From contig CM068322.1 in the NCBI GenBank assembly GCA_034766995.1, positions 5,414,589-5,478,588 on the forward strand: a stretch of DNA of 64,000 nt, read 5' to 3'. A program made the translations under genes and the position numbers. The notes under the pieces were generated by a model that was not told the DNA's origin, did no database searches, and worked only from the letters and a program-made list of their open reading frames with translations. Below, one piece after another: positions 12,561 through 26,109 of the stretch. The first letter of the stretch is position 1. Every line of letters starts with the position of its first letter. This stretch comes from Acanthacorydalis orientalis. Taxonomy: Eukaryota; Arthropoda; Insecta; Megaloptera; Corydalidae.

Positions 12561-15347
12561 ATATATATGATATTTCATAGATTTCGATGTTAATAATTCA
12601 AAAATGCCAAAAAATGACAATTTATTTAAACTTTAATAACTGTATCACCTGATACAGGACACAACTGATAATATTTTTTTATTATAAACGGTTATGTAAG
12701 GCCGTCTTTAAATACCAAAGTTTTAATTAAAATAAAATTCCATTTATTTTTGACTTTTCTGGCCATTTTTAAAAATGAAGAGAAATAAAAAAATTATATA
12801 TACTTTTGACCGTACATCTAAATCATACATCAGAATGTAGCATGTGACAGTAACATTTCTTATGTGAGTCTATATTTACATAAATCAATTTATATAAGCC
12901 TTATTTCTTTATAAACTGTTATGAACAAATACATCTCGATAAGCACTTTAAAAATTGTTTGCTTTTTTACAGTCCAACATAGATAATGTTTATAATCAAG
13001 TACATTACAGTTGTTGACAACAAGCAACAAAATGGATTTTTAGAGACGTAAGGATTGAGAAACGTTGCCATAAACTATTACTATTCTGCAATATATCTTT
13101 GAAATACATATTTCTATCATTTTTTTGTTGAAAAATATAAAAATCAATGTCTATTTTACTTTTTCTTTCCTACTATAAGACTTTTTCTAACAAAGAAGTA
13201 CGTTTCATCTCTCGAGAGACTACGCTTATGTCCCAATAAGATTCATTTCAATGAATATCTGGGTAGCTTTTTCAATGAAAATACAGTTTTGATATTTTTT
13301 CTTCCTTTTTTGCTTAACGAAATAATTTGTTCGATATATACATTTTTTTATTTTTACATCAGCATTTATCTTTTAGTTATTCAGAAGTAAGTTTATTATT
13401 AATCTTTGATTTATAGAAACAGTATCAATATTATATACATTTTAAATGATTTCAACTATTACGTGCATACACAAGTTTTTTTAAAATTACTTTGAAAATA
13501 AATAAAGAATGGATTTTGCAATACTTAGAAATGAAAAATTAATGAACGACTATGAAATTAAAAAAATATTATAGAAACATATAACAAGTTATAAAAAAAT
13601 AACAATAAATTAAGTTTTTCTTGAATTTGGTTTCATAAAAATTCTACATCTATTCATATCGGTTATTTTACAAAATTGTTATTGACGACTATGTTAATCT
13701 AATTTATCTCACAAATCCTTAATAAAATTTCATTACGATGATTAAGAATGTAGCTCAACTATAAGTTTAAAGAACGTTTCATTTTTTTCAGATTTATAAA
13801 ATCAATACAAAATTATATAGTATGAAATTCATTTAAACGTTTTCAGACATATGTCTTTATGGACATAAAGTTAAATTGTTATAAATAAATGATAATTAAA
13901 TTTTGATAACTGAAATTTTTTCTACTTCTGTCCAAAGTACCAGTCATTGTTTTAAAATTTTCAAATGACATAATTTTTTATATTTTTGTATTTTCGTATC
14001 CCGCACTTTTTTATTTTTTTAAATATTAAAGGAAAACTAATGAGATATATTATGAATGTAATTTTATTTCACTTTTTACAAAAACTGTTTGTACAGCATG
14101 TTTCATATTTTATGAAAATATTCAGAAATATGTTTTACATAAATTCCACTTCGTTTGTAATTCTAACTAACGGACTTTTCTAAAAAAATAGTTTTATAAA
14201 TTGTTTAGTAATTTTTTTGGACATTTTTCAAATGCATTATTAATATTAATATAGATAAATTAATTAAATATACTTTTTAATATATGTAAGATATTATCAG
14301 GTACTGTATTTAATATTTGTAGAAAAAAGATGGAAATTTCTCATCATTTTATTCACTTATACTAAAGTTTAATATATAAATCATTTATTCTAATAAAAAC
14401 GTAATATATTAAATGAACAGATTATTTAAAATGTTGCTTCATTAAGGTGAAAAAATAGATAAAAACAAGCAGAAATTTAACAAAAAAAATGTACAGTGTG
14501 TCACAATAAAGCCTCTTTTTGGAATGCCAAGACTTATCTTAAATAAAATTAATATAATTCCTAAATCACTAAATGTAGCTGATTTCCCACATAACGATTT
14601 ATTCTCAAAATTATAATGAAAGTCAAGGTATTTTCAGTATAGAAAAATAATAGGAAATGCAAGAATTATATTTTCAATTCTAGAAAAAATACATAGAGTA
14701 TATTTTTTTTTTTAAAAATGATAACGAATACTTTTACCAAAAGGGTAGGATTCTAAAGAGAAATATATTTTATAAAAATATATTTTCAAAATTCTACCAC
14801 ATCTGGTACATTTTTAACAGATATCGTATTTTTGTATTGTAATGATTAATGATATGTATCATCGTTTTGTTATATTACAAATTTGTATCAATCAGATTAC
14901 CACCGAAGTATAAAAAAAATATTATGATATGAATAGTATTTTGTCATTGATTAGTGATGAAAGTGGAAGTTAATGCTGATAAAAATTAAACTCTTTTTAT
15001 TATAAATATTATAATTATTTAATTATCAAGAAGTTTAAGGTAACATTTTTTATATTAGAAAAGAAATTAAAAATGTTGTGTGAAACAATTTATAAGAATG
15101 CGGTAAAATTTAAAAACATCATTAAAATTGAAAAAAATATGAGAATTAATTTAACCTAGTAAAAAATATTTATCTAGAAGAATTTCTATTATTTTTTTAT
15201 AATAAAGTAAATATTTATTTTGTAATCATAACTCATAAATAAATAGATTTGTGTCACCGAGAAATTATTATTCTTTTAGTAAAACTAAATTTGGTAGCAA
15301 ATATTAAATTAAAAAATAAATAAAATTTACTTTTCTTTTTATTATTT

Positions 15348-15350
<3 letters not shown>

Positions 15351-15381
<31 letters not shown>
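15351..15381. repeat. (AT)n microsatellite
   Basis: About 30 bp of (TA)n. Confidence 0.96.
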
Positions 15382-15383
<2 letters not shown>

Positions 15384-15548
15384 GATTCGACCAAATATAT
15401 ACTTATATTGTATTCAACTAAGTATATGAATCTTAAAAAAAGTAAATATGATCTTTTAGTCTCGTATTTATTATTTTTTTCAGTTAAACATCAATTAATG
15501 AATCCAATTACATCAATTTAATCTACGATAACATCCACAATAAGATTT

Positions 15549-15652
15549 CATGTTGTTAAAACCTGCAATCATGTTGTTAAAACCTGGTTTCTTTACTTAA
15601 TGTTGTCTAATTAAATTACGTTATCGTATTTCAATATCTGGTTTTAACACCT
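15549..15652. repeat. direct repeats with an inverted third copy
   Basis: CATGTTGTTAAAACCTG occurs at 15549-15565 and 15570-15586, a 21-bp period. A partial inverted copy, CTGGTTTTAACACC, ends near 15652. It could fold into a hairpin. No transposon family recognised. Confidence 0.6.
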
Positions 15653-16087
15653 TCAGGCGTTTAGATGTTAATTAAATAACTTCTCACGTCAATCAGTATA
15701 AGACATGTCATGTAATATTAGTGCAGATTTTTTTATTTTATTTGAAATTGAAGGAGATCAGAATTATCAATGTTTTTATTTCAAAATAAATTTTATAAAT
15801 GATATTTATAGTTTTAAAGCAGCTACTGTAATGATTTCCCTTTCATAATATTATTAAATTAACGTTATTAGAAATACCAATGTATGGGTTTTTATAATCA
15901 AAATATTAGATTAATCGATAAATCATATTATTGTCATAATTTTCAACAAACCAAAAAGTTAATTTTAATCCAAAATATAAATAACATTCTATTTTGTCAG
16001 AAACAATATTTTTTAATTTTTGTTGGGACAAATTTGACTCAAAAATACATTTCTAAGAATTTTTTTTCAAGAAAATTGTAAAAATGA

Positions 16088-16088
16088 A

Positions 16089-16167
<79 letters not shown>
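16088..16167. repeat. (AT)n microsatellite
   Basis: About 80 bp of (AT)n with one ACAT interruption. Confidence 0.98.
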
Positions 16168-16171
<4 letters not shown>

Positions 16172-16886
16172 CATGGTTTCTTAAAGAGGAAGCAGTTCTA
16201 TTTTGACAATTTTCAACTTTCTTTTTAGTTTTTGAAACTAATTAATATAAATATTATTTAGTGTTCAAAGGAATCAGTCATTACATTCATATACTACTGA
16301 AAGAAAGTATGTAAATGCAATAACAAATGACTATGAACTTATTTATATATTAATAATATATAATGTGAACTTATTTTACAAAATACTAATAGTTGTGCTA
16401 GTGTAGGATCAACTTTTGACATTATATTATCATTTACATTTACCAATTAGTTAATTTAGGATTACAGAAGCATATATTAGATCAGTGATAGTGAATTCAT
16501 GGTATGCAGGAGAGACTTTCAATGACATACAGATAATTTTTAAATATCGTTTTTGTTTTAAATTTACAAAAGTATAAACAAATTTAAATATATATTTGCG
16601 ACAAACGTATGTAAAAACTCAATATAACAAAATTTAGCGTATTTGCAATTAAGTTCCAAGCAGGAAGTCTCTGGTATATATTTCATTTATTGATGTTATA
16701 CATGGTTTTTGGTTCTATTAAATTTTAAGAAAAAAAGGCATTTACACGAGGAAATTCAGATATAATAAATGTGGTTTTATACCAGTTCATTTGTTTTACT
16801 ATTAATATGATATATAATATTTGATTTGTAAAAGGCTTGTAATTTTTTCTATAAAATTCTTTTTCATTAAAATAGCACAGAACTTA

Positions 16887-17254
16887 TTAGGTTGGTAGAA
16901 AAATAATTGCAGTTTATGATCTTCAAACTTATACACATTTTTTAATTTAAGTGGTCCAAAACTGTTGGATGACTAACGCCTAAATTTTGTGCAAGCTCTC
17001 GAATTATTGTGCGTGGTTCTGATTTAACTATCGCCTTCAGTTGATCGTTATCAACTGAAGAAAGACGACGACAACTTTCTTCATCTTTAAATCTCTCGTC
17101 CCTAGTACGAAATTTTTGGAACCACCATTGTGTTGTGCTTTCTATAACAGAACCCATACCAAAAGCATCGTTTAGTTGACGAGCAGTTTCTGTTACTTTA
17201 TCACTCGATTTGAACTCATACAAAACGAATCCTCTTATTTGTTTTGTTTTTCAT
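16887..17254 (-). mobile_element. internally deleted mellifera-type mariner
   Basis: The low-coordinate end is a mellifera-subfamily mariner TIR: TTAGGTTGGTAGAAAAATAA, then TTGCAGTTT, preceded by TA. Only about 25 bp separates it from the stop of the transposase N-terminus, so nearly all of the catalytic domain is missing. The 5' TIR beyond 17254 was not recognised. Such a 3'-TIR-plus-N-terminus product is typical of internal deletion. Confidence 0.75.
16942..17254 (-). pseudogene. mariner transposase N-terminal fragment
   Basis: The open part (from 17223) begins YEFKSSDKVTETARQLNDAF, the first helix-turn-helix, continues WWFQKFRTRDERFKDEE, and reaches the second helix-turn-helix with VDNDQLKAIVKSEPRTIIRE and LGVSHPTVLDHLN before a stop. 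That is about 105 of about 345 residues; the D,D34D catalytic region is absent. An ATG at 17254 is in the family's usual place but is separated from the main frame by a one-base shift. At most it could make a DNA-binding fragment; expression is unknown. Confidence 0.8.
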
Positions 17255-17626
17255 TTTTAATTCAATAGCCGAATTTGAAGAAAACTTTTATAATAAAACC
17301 AGAGCCCATGTTACCAAAATACAGACAAAATTCTCTTTAAATGTTCCTGTTATGAATTATAACAAGAGATAGAATAAAAATGAAATAAATGTGTAAACAC
17401 TTACGAATTCCTGATATAATAAGAACAATGAAGAATTTAAAATGGAAATAGTAAGGCATATTATAGTCTAAATAAATTAAAATCCCGCTGAATAGCTAGA
17501 TAAAGAGTAAAGATATAAAAAAATAATTCTAACATTTTTAAAAAGAGAAGCTCTAGATTATTTGAATTACATAATTTTGGAAAAGGAACTTCTCCTGAAG
17601 TAGATTTTGAACTCTGATTTTGATTG

Positions 17627-17627
<1 letters not shown>

Positions 17628-17681
<54 letters not shown>
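17628..17681. repeat. (AT)n microsatellite
   Basis: About 52 bp of (AT)n. Confidence 0.98.
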
Positions 17682-17683
<2 letters not shown>

Positions 17684-18093
17684 ATAGATTTATATCTTAT
17701 AAGTTTACTTCTAAACCTCTCTGAGTTTTCATAATTAAGTATAAAGTATACGTTTTATAAAAATCAGAATAATTAATAATAACCTAATTATAATTGAATC
17801 ATAATTTAATAATTATAATCCAATTTACAAATACACACGTTATAAAACTGCAAAAAAATCAGTCATAGGAACATGTTAATTTTATTTAAATAATTAATAA
17901 AAAAATATAAATGAAATAAAGAACAGATATTATGTAACTTAAAAGTAAAGATAATATGCATTTTTAATCTATCAAAGATGACTTAACCGCTTACGGAATA
18001 AACCGTGCAATTAAATAACTAATTAACATAGAACACAATCATAATTGTATAGAAAGTAATGTGCAATTAAGGTCATTCACGGATAGCTGCATT

Positions 18094-18097
<4 letters not shown>

Positions 18098-18146
<49 letters not shown>

Positions 18147-18160
18147 ATGTGTGTGTGTGC
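18098..18160. repeat. (AT)n-(TG)n microsatellite
   Basis: (AT)n followed by GCGCATGTGTGTGTGTG; it borders the GC-richer island that follows. Confidence 0.97.
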
Positions 18161-18179
18161 TTGTATATATGTGAACATT

Positions 18180-18720
18180 CATACGTAGATGACATGCTAT
18201 TTCGCTGTGACATGCAGCCGCTCCAGTACGTCTATCTGGAGCATATATGAAAGAGGTACATCGCTGTACTGGAAATTCAATCATCCGTCTAGGTTTTCGG
18301 AGGTAGCGTGCCGCGCCGTCAGTCCCGCCCAACACGATTCAATTAATTTCCAAGGTGTTCACGACATGGATGAAGACAATGGATAGAACGAGCATCGCAT
18401 ATATAAGACGCGCCATATATCACATAAAGGGTATAATAAATTCGAAGAGGCGGGTTAAATAATTTCGGTGTCTTACTAGCTGCTACAAAGCTTTCGGCGG
18501 TGGCTACGCAAGTATTCACTCTATAAGTATTAAAACCCCTCTTGATACTGGCGCACAGCTTCGTCTCGTTCCGATTAAGTCATTAGAGAGAAACTGCTCG
18601 CTGAACATTGCATATGATGTTTTGAGTTGTCGGCTCTTTAAAGAACAATTCAAATGGTACGAGCGCTAGTATAACATCTTTCTAATGTGCTGTATACGCT
18701 CTGGTATGTTGCAAATATGT
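18180..18720. promoter_or_regulatory. GC-richer island, possible promoter or conserved element
   Basis: About 540 bp with many CpG dinucleotides in otherwise very AT-rich DNA. It contains a TATATAAG box-like sequence near 18400 followed by GACGCGCC, and TAAGTCATTAGAG and CTAATTAA-like sites nearby. Open frames of 65 and 80 codons on the two strands overlap and look like by-products of the base composition. It could be a core promoter with a first exon, a non-coding RNA exon or an enhancer; strand and function are undetermined. Confidence 0.3.
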
Positions 18721-18868
18721 TCAGCTTCAATTTAAACATTGGTAATAATTTAAATTGGAAATTTCTCATTCATATTGTATTTATTAATCATGTCGACGAA
18801 ACTGTTAACACATGTACTGTCTAATTTCTGCTAGAAAATATAAACCGTATATTAACAATAAATACACA

Positions 18869-18872
<4 letters not shown>

Positions 18873-18903
<31 letters not shown>
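18873..18903. repeat. (AT)n microsatellite
   Basis: About 31 bp of (AT)n. Confidence 0.97.
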
Positions 18904-18906
<3 letters not shown>

Positions 18907-19015
18907 AAGGTGTGTACATTTGTGTAATATTTATGTTTATATAATTATTATTTAATTTCTTATTATAATTAACTTCTTCTCATTATTGAAATCATATTCT
19001 ACCATGAATCTCAAG

Positions 19016-19017
<2 letters not shown>

Positions 19018-19057
<40 letters not shown>

Positions 19058-19078
19058 CGTGTACGTGTGTGTGTGTAT
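19018..19078. repeat. (TA)n-(TG)n microsatellite
   Basis: (TA)n followed by TGTGTGTCGTGTACGTGTGT. Confidence 0.97.
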
Positions 19079-19469
19079 TGTTGAATCATAAGTTTTTGTG
19101 TTAGGCCTTCCAGCACTGTTTCAACAATTTATTGTAAATAACCATATTTGCCTACTTTTTAATAAAGCATGTTTTTTCAAGTAATTGTGTTATAAATAAG
19201 ATAAAATTAGGATTTTTAAGTTAGTTTATTTTTGAAGATCAAATCATGTGTTTATTATAACTTGGGGTACTGGATGTATTTAATATATATAATATTATAC
19301 GAATTTTTGTTAAAAAAACAGTACAATTTTTATGGCTTCAAAAAATATTCAAATCGCATACAAAAAAGAATATTTATATGTCAGAACATATCACAGTTAG
19401 ATCGATAAATTTCGTTCAGTAAATTTAACCCTTGAAGAGAACCTATGATCTCATCGCCATAATGAATGT

Positions 19470-20200
19470 TTTCCTAAGAATAACAACACGTGAATTAGAA
19501 TCATCATATCCACAAACTTGAAAAAATCAACATATGGTGCATTTGGGTACTACATCTTTTACCCAGAAAAAAATTATCAAACAGGGTTCTGCTCTACGTT
19601 ATTCTTTGAAATTGTCAAAATTGAACATCTTTCTTGGACAGAATAGTGTAATCGTATTCTTTATAAAGTGATGAGGGGAAAAGGTGGTTAAATCTAGGTG
19701 TCCGCCTATACTCAAAACCAAAGACTGGTTTTCATTCTAAAAAATATTTTCTTTATATTAGGTATAATTTTAAAGACGTAGTTCACTATGAGATTTTAAA
19801 TGAAAATCAAAATGGCGATTTAGGGCTTAAATGAAAAATTTCAAGAGAAACCCGGATATTTAATCAACCGTAAAGGAGTAACACTGGATTATGACAAAGC
19901 CAGACTGCATACAACAGCAACGCGCTATAAATTAACCGAACTGAATTGAGAAATACTATCAAATCCGACAGTCCAGTCCATCTATAATTTGTTCCCTCTA
20001 CTTCAACCTACTCTAAATAGCAGTAATTAGTCCAAAAGCAAACTATATCTAAAACCACACGAGTGATTATTTTTCATTGAAGACGCTACCTTTTTTCAAA
20101 AAACGGAATTGAAAAACTAGAATATTTTTATCAAATGACGAAAATTACAATATTGAATAATTTTTTTTATTCTGAATGCTATGTTTCAAATCATAGCTCC
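19470..20200 (+). pseudogene. mariner (DD34D) transposase relic
   Basis: Frameshifted plus-strand reading gives a TTRELESS-like helix-turn-helix trace near 19480; IWVLHLL for the WVPHEL linker; FLDRIV near 19640, just where GDEKW should follow but is lost; GKRWLNLGVRLYSKPKTGFH (RKRQWL..PG..PKTGLH in the family); FKDVVHYEILNENQ near 19770; GYLINRKGVTLDYDKARLH, where the HDNARPH motif keeps its aspartate; and a degraded D3/C-terminal region ending near 20200. Many stops and indels are present and no TIRs were identified. Subfamily uncertain (mauritiana/irritans-like). Confidence 0.65.
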
Positions 20201-20665
20201 CAAAAAATGCACAAACTAATGACAATCAAATCAAAATGAGATTGTTGAAATTCCCTTAATTGTAAAATGTATTAAATTCATTAATTTTTGATTATTTAAA
20301 AAAAAATTCGAAATGCACTACACATAACAGTTATTTTTGCATTGGTAATTGACAGCACTAACAAAAATTATTTGAAATATTAGCAAAAATGATATAGAAC
20401 CATTTTTTTAAAAAAAAATCAAACAGTAAGATTATTAAAATTGTATATATTTACATTTACTGTATTAATTGCTATCGATATATTTCTAATATATATTTAT
20501 TTTATTACTTGAAATATATTTAGTCTATATAAATCGTTTTTTCTTGTAGACATACAGCACTTTTTATAAGAAAAAATATTTTTATGGAAAGGAGACAATA
20601 ACAAAATTATATAAAAGGTATATGAAAAAATTATGTTGGAGTTATTTGAAAACATCATACAATAT

Positions 20666-20670
<5 letters not shown>

Positions 20671-20725
<55 letters not shown>
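20671..20725. repeat. (AT)n microsatellite
   Basis: About 55 bp of (AT)n. Confidence 0.98.
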
Positions 20726-20727
<2 letters not shown>

Positions 20728-23382
20728 ATACAAACTACATTATATAAATTTCCTTGAAATTTTCATATAATATAAATAACACAAGACCTTAATTCTGTTT
20801 AAAAGTTAAACGTTTATATGATACTAAAAATAGATTAAAAAATTCATTAATATTACTGATTAACTTACAATGGTTGTGATATAATTAATGTATGTTAATG
20901 AACATATTACTTCATATATGTAGTTTAAACCTATATTTAGTTCTTGGTATATATTTAAAAATAATCTTTATTAGGTATGCATTGATTAAAAATAGTGAAT
21001 GAGGGTCGATTATCACTATATGTAACGAGACGGTGTTTCATTATATCCGATGACAGACCGAAAATTTCAAACATCAATTTAATATCGCCTTGTCAAAATA
21101 TAATCGAATGATTAATATGTATGAATGGACCTCGTACGCTTGGAGAAAGTCTCAGCAGGAAATACGATTGAAATGTATCAACTATTTTTCGTATCGATAG
21201 TCTGTGACAAGTTGTTATATTGTGGTTAGATATTATATCAATTTATTTAACTTTCGGTTACATATGTCGTTTAAGTTCGAGATCGTAGATCAAAATGTAT
21301 ATAAAATTCAATTATACATCAATCTATTGTAAATACTTTACATCATGACCAATATATTTATTGATTTGTATTAGATTTCAGTGTATCGATTAAATACAGA
21401 TACATAAAAGTCACTCAACTCTAGAGGTCACACCCACGAACCTATCTTGAATTAATTTGAAATGTACAGTTGTTATTTGTTTGAAAATCTCTTGCAAGTA
21501 TTTTTTATAACACATAATATTCTACTTAATAAAAATATATGAACTTATTAATTATACAAATAATTTAAAAGCTTCTCTGAAGACCAAAAATTAAATAAAA
21601 TAGGCTTATTTACGAAAATACAATAAATATCATAAAGTTTTTTAAAGAAATGTTTAATCCGTATTCAAAAAAATATTGTATAATAAACCAAGGGACACTC
21701 TGAGACAAATATAACTTTTTATTTTAAATATCAAATAGTAACCTACTGCGAATCTTTGAGTTAACGAAGATTAAACAGCTTTTACATTTATTTATTCTAT
21801 CCGTTATTCTTCAGTTAGTATGTCAAAATTTCCTAATAATAGTCTGGATTATATGTCGGTATGTATGTACCAAAACGGATGAAAAAAAAAACGATGTTAT
21901 TGAGAAAAAAGAGCTAATTTTCAAAATCAAGCTTATTGAATAAGGATTTCATCTCGTCAACTTGATTACGTTTTCTATTCATCTTCTAATTCTGAAGTTT
22001 AGCCGTATTAATGCCATTTACCAGCTTTTAAGAGATTATTTATAAGCATCAAACTTTCAAAACACATTTGAAATTGGTTGATTTATTTAATCCCATTATC
22101 CAATCAAAATATGTTACTGAAACTTCCACAGAAAATAGCTATCTCTTTTCAGGACTGACAATAAACATGGACGGAAAACAAAAATTAATCTTGTGATTAA
22201 AGTACATAATTTTCAGTTTACTTGTGTTAAAAAGCGAACCAATAATATATAATTATTTGTTGACAGACACACATCTTTGACTAGAAACATTTTTTGTGGT
22301 TTGTAGGGTGAAAAAAGAATTCATATATGAAAAGATTTTTATTTATTTCTTCATGTATAAATTATTCAATAACTAAAAGAATATACATAAATTAAAATTG
22401 ATTCAAAATTTAGAAGTAGAAATAACAGATTCAATAGTGATTAAGTTGAAACTAAAAAAATTACATTTTATTTCAATTTATTATTTTGATAAAATATTAT
22501 AGTATTTAAATAAATAAAAACGAAGTATTTTTTAATTTTCAATTTAAGTATTATTTATTTAAGATTTTTATTTTCCTGTTACTAAATTAAATATTTTATG
22601 TCTTAAAAACATTCTTTGAATACTGGTCATCATTTCATAAATCATAAAAATATGTGGTCTTTTATAATAATTTGTCATTTAATTGAATACCAAGTTAAAA
22701 AGAAAGCATCTATTTCTTCTAAAATTATATGATAAAAATTATTGAATTTTTAAACTCAAACAAAAAATAATGAAAATTGACAAGACCACTCAATTTTTTA
22801 AGAAAAAAATCAATTAGTTTTATTGTGCAATGTTATTATCAAAATAATTGATTTATGTAAAATATTATTCGACTGACTGATTCGATACCGGTATTCGTAA
22901 TCAGCCACAGGCAAATGGTAAATTGTTTTAGCAATTAATCAAGAACCAAACATTTACTGTACTACATTGTATTCCTAATTATTTCATTATTTTCGTTGAT
23001 TATATTTTACACCTGATAAAATTGTATACACACGACTAAAAATTGTAATTAAACGCATTAAATCTTTACCACTGTTTCAATATTTTTAATTGACTTTTTT
23101 CGCTTCACAAGATTTATTTCATAATTTATATAAACATTAATCAACAGGCTACATACTATTTTTGCACAGTTTAAATCAATAAAAACATTTTTTTAATTAT
23201 TAAAAATCATTGGTTTTTAATATTTACTTTAATTAAAAATCATTGTTAAAATTGTATGAAATTTAAATTCATTTAATGTTTTTTTTTGATCATAAAAACG
23301 AGTATTTTCACAAGCGTTATCTACCATTCTTTTAAAAAATCTATACTATATAGTGTATTTGTAAAGTTTGCGAATACTTTTG

Positions 23383-23393
23383 TATATATATAT

Positions 23394-23429
<36 letters not shown>
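23383..23429. repeat. (TA)n-(GA)n microsatellite
   Basis: Short (TA)n followed by a (GA)n purine tract with one AAA interruption. It is the only sizeable GA tract in the window. Confidence 0.97.
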
Positions 23430-24357
23430 TTATTCTAAAAGAGATGCCAATAATTTTTTAAACGACTGAACGACGAAAAGGATACAAAAAACACAAACAT
23501 AATAAAAGATACATATTATTTATTTCACTTCTTTTTAAAAATACAGTGTGCAGCAAATACTTTTAATTTTATGAAAAATTATATAACGAATAACATGTAT
23601 TTAGTATGTTTCTCTCACTATAAAATATAAATGGAAATGTATGGTAAGTGAACATCGGAAAATATAGCAGTATTCGTTTGATTTATTTTTTGTATATACT
23701 TGATCTTCCAATCGTTCCACATTCATTGCAGGTTAGAAAATAAACTGAACATATTTAGTGTATACATTTTAATCGCTATGTACAAGTGATCTAGTTGATC
23801 GTACCTTCGATTTTATAATAATTTTCTTCGTACTTTGCAATAATTTTTACATGAAATTAAATCATCCCTACTTCTTTAATTATCTGCTGTGCAAACAATT
23901 TCAGTACCATTAAATGTTTTCGTAATTTTAATTGTGATTTTTCTCATTAAATTCATATTTTTTATAATCATAAGATTCTTTTTTACTTTTTTTCACAAGT
24001 CTCTTATTATTAGGAAATTCAGTTCTATTTTGATTAATTTATTTTATTCGATACAAGGAATCCAATAATAATTTATAATAAAGAATGTACATTTAAAAAA
24101 AAAATTAATTCAATTTTTATGTAACAAAAAATAACAAAAATGGATAAAAAGTTTACTTGAGGAAATTTTATATAATCTTAATTTCAGTTATGAAACAAGT
24201 TAATGTTAGTCAGTCATAATTTATTTCTTGTTAATGGTTACTGCCGTTAAGGCTGTTTTATTCAAATTAATAAAATTCAAACCAAATTGTAAAAATAATT
24301 TTATCGTAAATAAGATACTAAACACTAAATAAAATTCAGCTAAATAAACACTATTAA

Positions 24358-25063
24358 GTGGACCCGGTGGTCTAGCGGCCTAAAATTTAAGCTATTTTAA
24401 AAATTTTTTTTTATATAAGGGTAATGAATAATGCTTTCAAATTTTTTTACACTTATTTTACTACTAATAAACTACACAAAAATGAAAATAAAGACAAAAA
24501 AAAAATTTTTTTTAAATTAGAAAAATGATGCTGAAGTCTTCCTCTCTAAAAAAATGGAATTGCGTGGTGAATGATGATTTATCTCTCCCTCTGATCTGAA
24601 ATAAAACAATTGACGAATTTTTAATTAGTATAAGTATAGCTATCGCAGGAAGTAGAATAAAAAAAAAAATTGACAAAATGGCGCGTAGTCAAAAGTACAA
24701 GTTTGAAAACGACCAGTATTTTTGAATGTTTTGTTAATAAAAAAAATATAAATATTTTACGAAAACTATTAGTTTTACTTCCAGCGAGAGCTAGAACTAT
24801 TCAGAATAACGTATTAAAATTTCAGACAAATCGGTCAAGTAGTTTTTTTTTCTGGCCCCCGCAAGACGAAAAAAAGTAGTTTCGAGAAACGCGTTTAAAG
24901 TTTCAACTGCTCCACTTATTCTTCTACCTAGCTGACCTTCTAATGGGCTGTAGATCCTGAAATACTCTGAATTTCGTCATCAAATTTTAACAGTATATTT
25001 TTAAGATACTATACTTTCGAAAAAAAAATCGATTTTTCGAAAATTCTAGACCACCGGGTCCCC
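24358..25063. mobile_element. TTAA-flanked MITE (Kolobok/piggyBac-type target)
   Basis: A 706-bp element with near-perfect 18-bp terminal inverted repeats: GTGGACCCGGTGGTCTAG on the left, and a right-end reverse complement reading GGGGACCCGGTGGTCTAG. Each end is directly flanked by TTAA (24354-24357 and 25064-25067), an exact 4-bp duplication. TTAA targets are used by piggyBac and Kolobok; the purine-first GGGGACC end fits Kolobok better than the CCC start usual for piggyBac. A 69-codon open frame inside (24670-24879) has no recognised domain. High end similarity suggests a comparatively recent insertion. Confidence 0.85.
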
Positions 25064-25069
25064 TTAAAT

Positions 25070-26037
25070 CAAATACATTATTTATTATTTGTATAAAACT
25101 TATATTAAACACAGAATAATATCAAAATATTTTAAGCAACGGCGGTAAAAGTTTTAACAAAACTAATATTATAAATGCTGCATTCCCTTTATTTATTTTC
25201 CTGTTCACAAATTAATGTTTTATAAATGCGTACATTGTGAAATATTTTACAAACAGTGAAGTAGAATTTGACAGTTGTATGATTTTTTTATGCTGCACTA
25301 CAATTAAAATAGCTCCATATGAAGACACTTGTAATCTTGTCCAATGTAAGGTCTAAGAATTAAGAAGATTCAGTCATCTCTACCGAAGTTCTTCTGTACT
25401 ATTACCTTGAATATATTGAGATAACTGCATAAAAATCTAATGTTCACATTCTCAAGTGATAGTGTTATTTTTTTAATTTCAAGTTATTATTTATTTAAAT
25501 TTTAGAAAAACTTTTTCATTTAAAGAAATCAATAATTCAATAAATTCGGATAATTAATTTAATTCTATTGTCCATTTAAATTTGATCAAACAATAATTTC
25601 GAAACTATTTAATAAATGCAAAAATACTTGTTAATCAGATAAATATAGATTAACATTTATTAAAAATTCAAAAATAACAAAAACAAATAAATTTAATTAA
25701 AATTAATATGAGTTTGGCTCACTATGTATTATTGGATTTATGTACTGACTTTTTAATTAATGTAATTTTTATAAGGAACTATTTTTCAAATTTAAAATAA
25801 AATATAAAATCAAGAAATGTTCAATGAAACCTTCATATTACACAATTGATATATTTAATGTATCATTCAAAATCATAAAAAAATATAGACCTTGGTATCG
25901 TAATACAACAATTTATCATTTACACGTACACAATTCTTCTTTCCATCAATCTTAACTGCTTGTCATAAATACATTTGTAATACATAAAAGGAAACGTGCA
26001 TTATATTCACACATATACAGTACATACATATATACAG
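25070..26037. other. AT-rich DNA without a recognised gene
   Basis: No open frame, TIR pair or structured RNA recognised. Confidence 0.55.
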
Positions 26038-26038
26038 T

Positions 26039-26089
<51 letters not shown>
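26038..26089. repeat. (AC)n-(AT)n microsatellite
   Basis: ACACAC repeats passing into about 35 bp of (AT)n. Confidence 0.97.
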
Positions 26090-26093
<4 letters not shown>

Positions 26094-26109
26094 GCGTAAG
26101 GTTGTATTT

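Larger units (their letters stand above)
12700..16086. other. AT-rich DNA without a recognised gene
   Basis: Low-complexity AT DNA with an (AT)n tract at 15351-15381 and a small direct/inverted repeat cluster at 15549-15652. Open frames of 60-65 codons here show no domain. Confidence 0.5.
20201..24353. other. AT-rich DNA without a recognised gene
   Basis: Mostly homopolymer-rich AT sequence with an (AT)n tract at 20671 and a TATA/GA tract at 23383. No open frame of note, TIR pair or RNA gene was recognised. Confidence 0.55.

Noticed and set aside
19425..19445. TTAACCCTTGAAG as a piggyBac end
   Set aside because: It lies at the margin of a mariner relic and has no matching opposite end.
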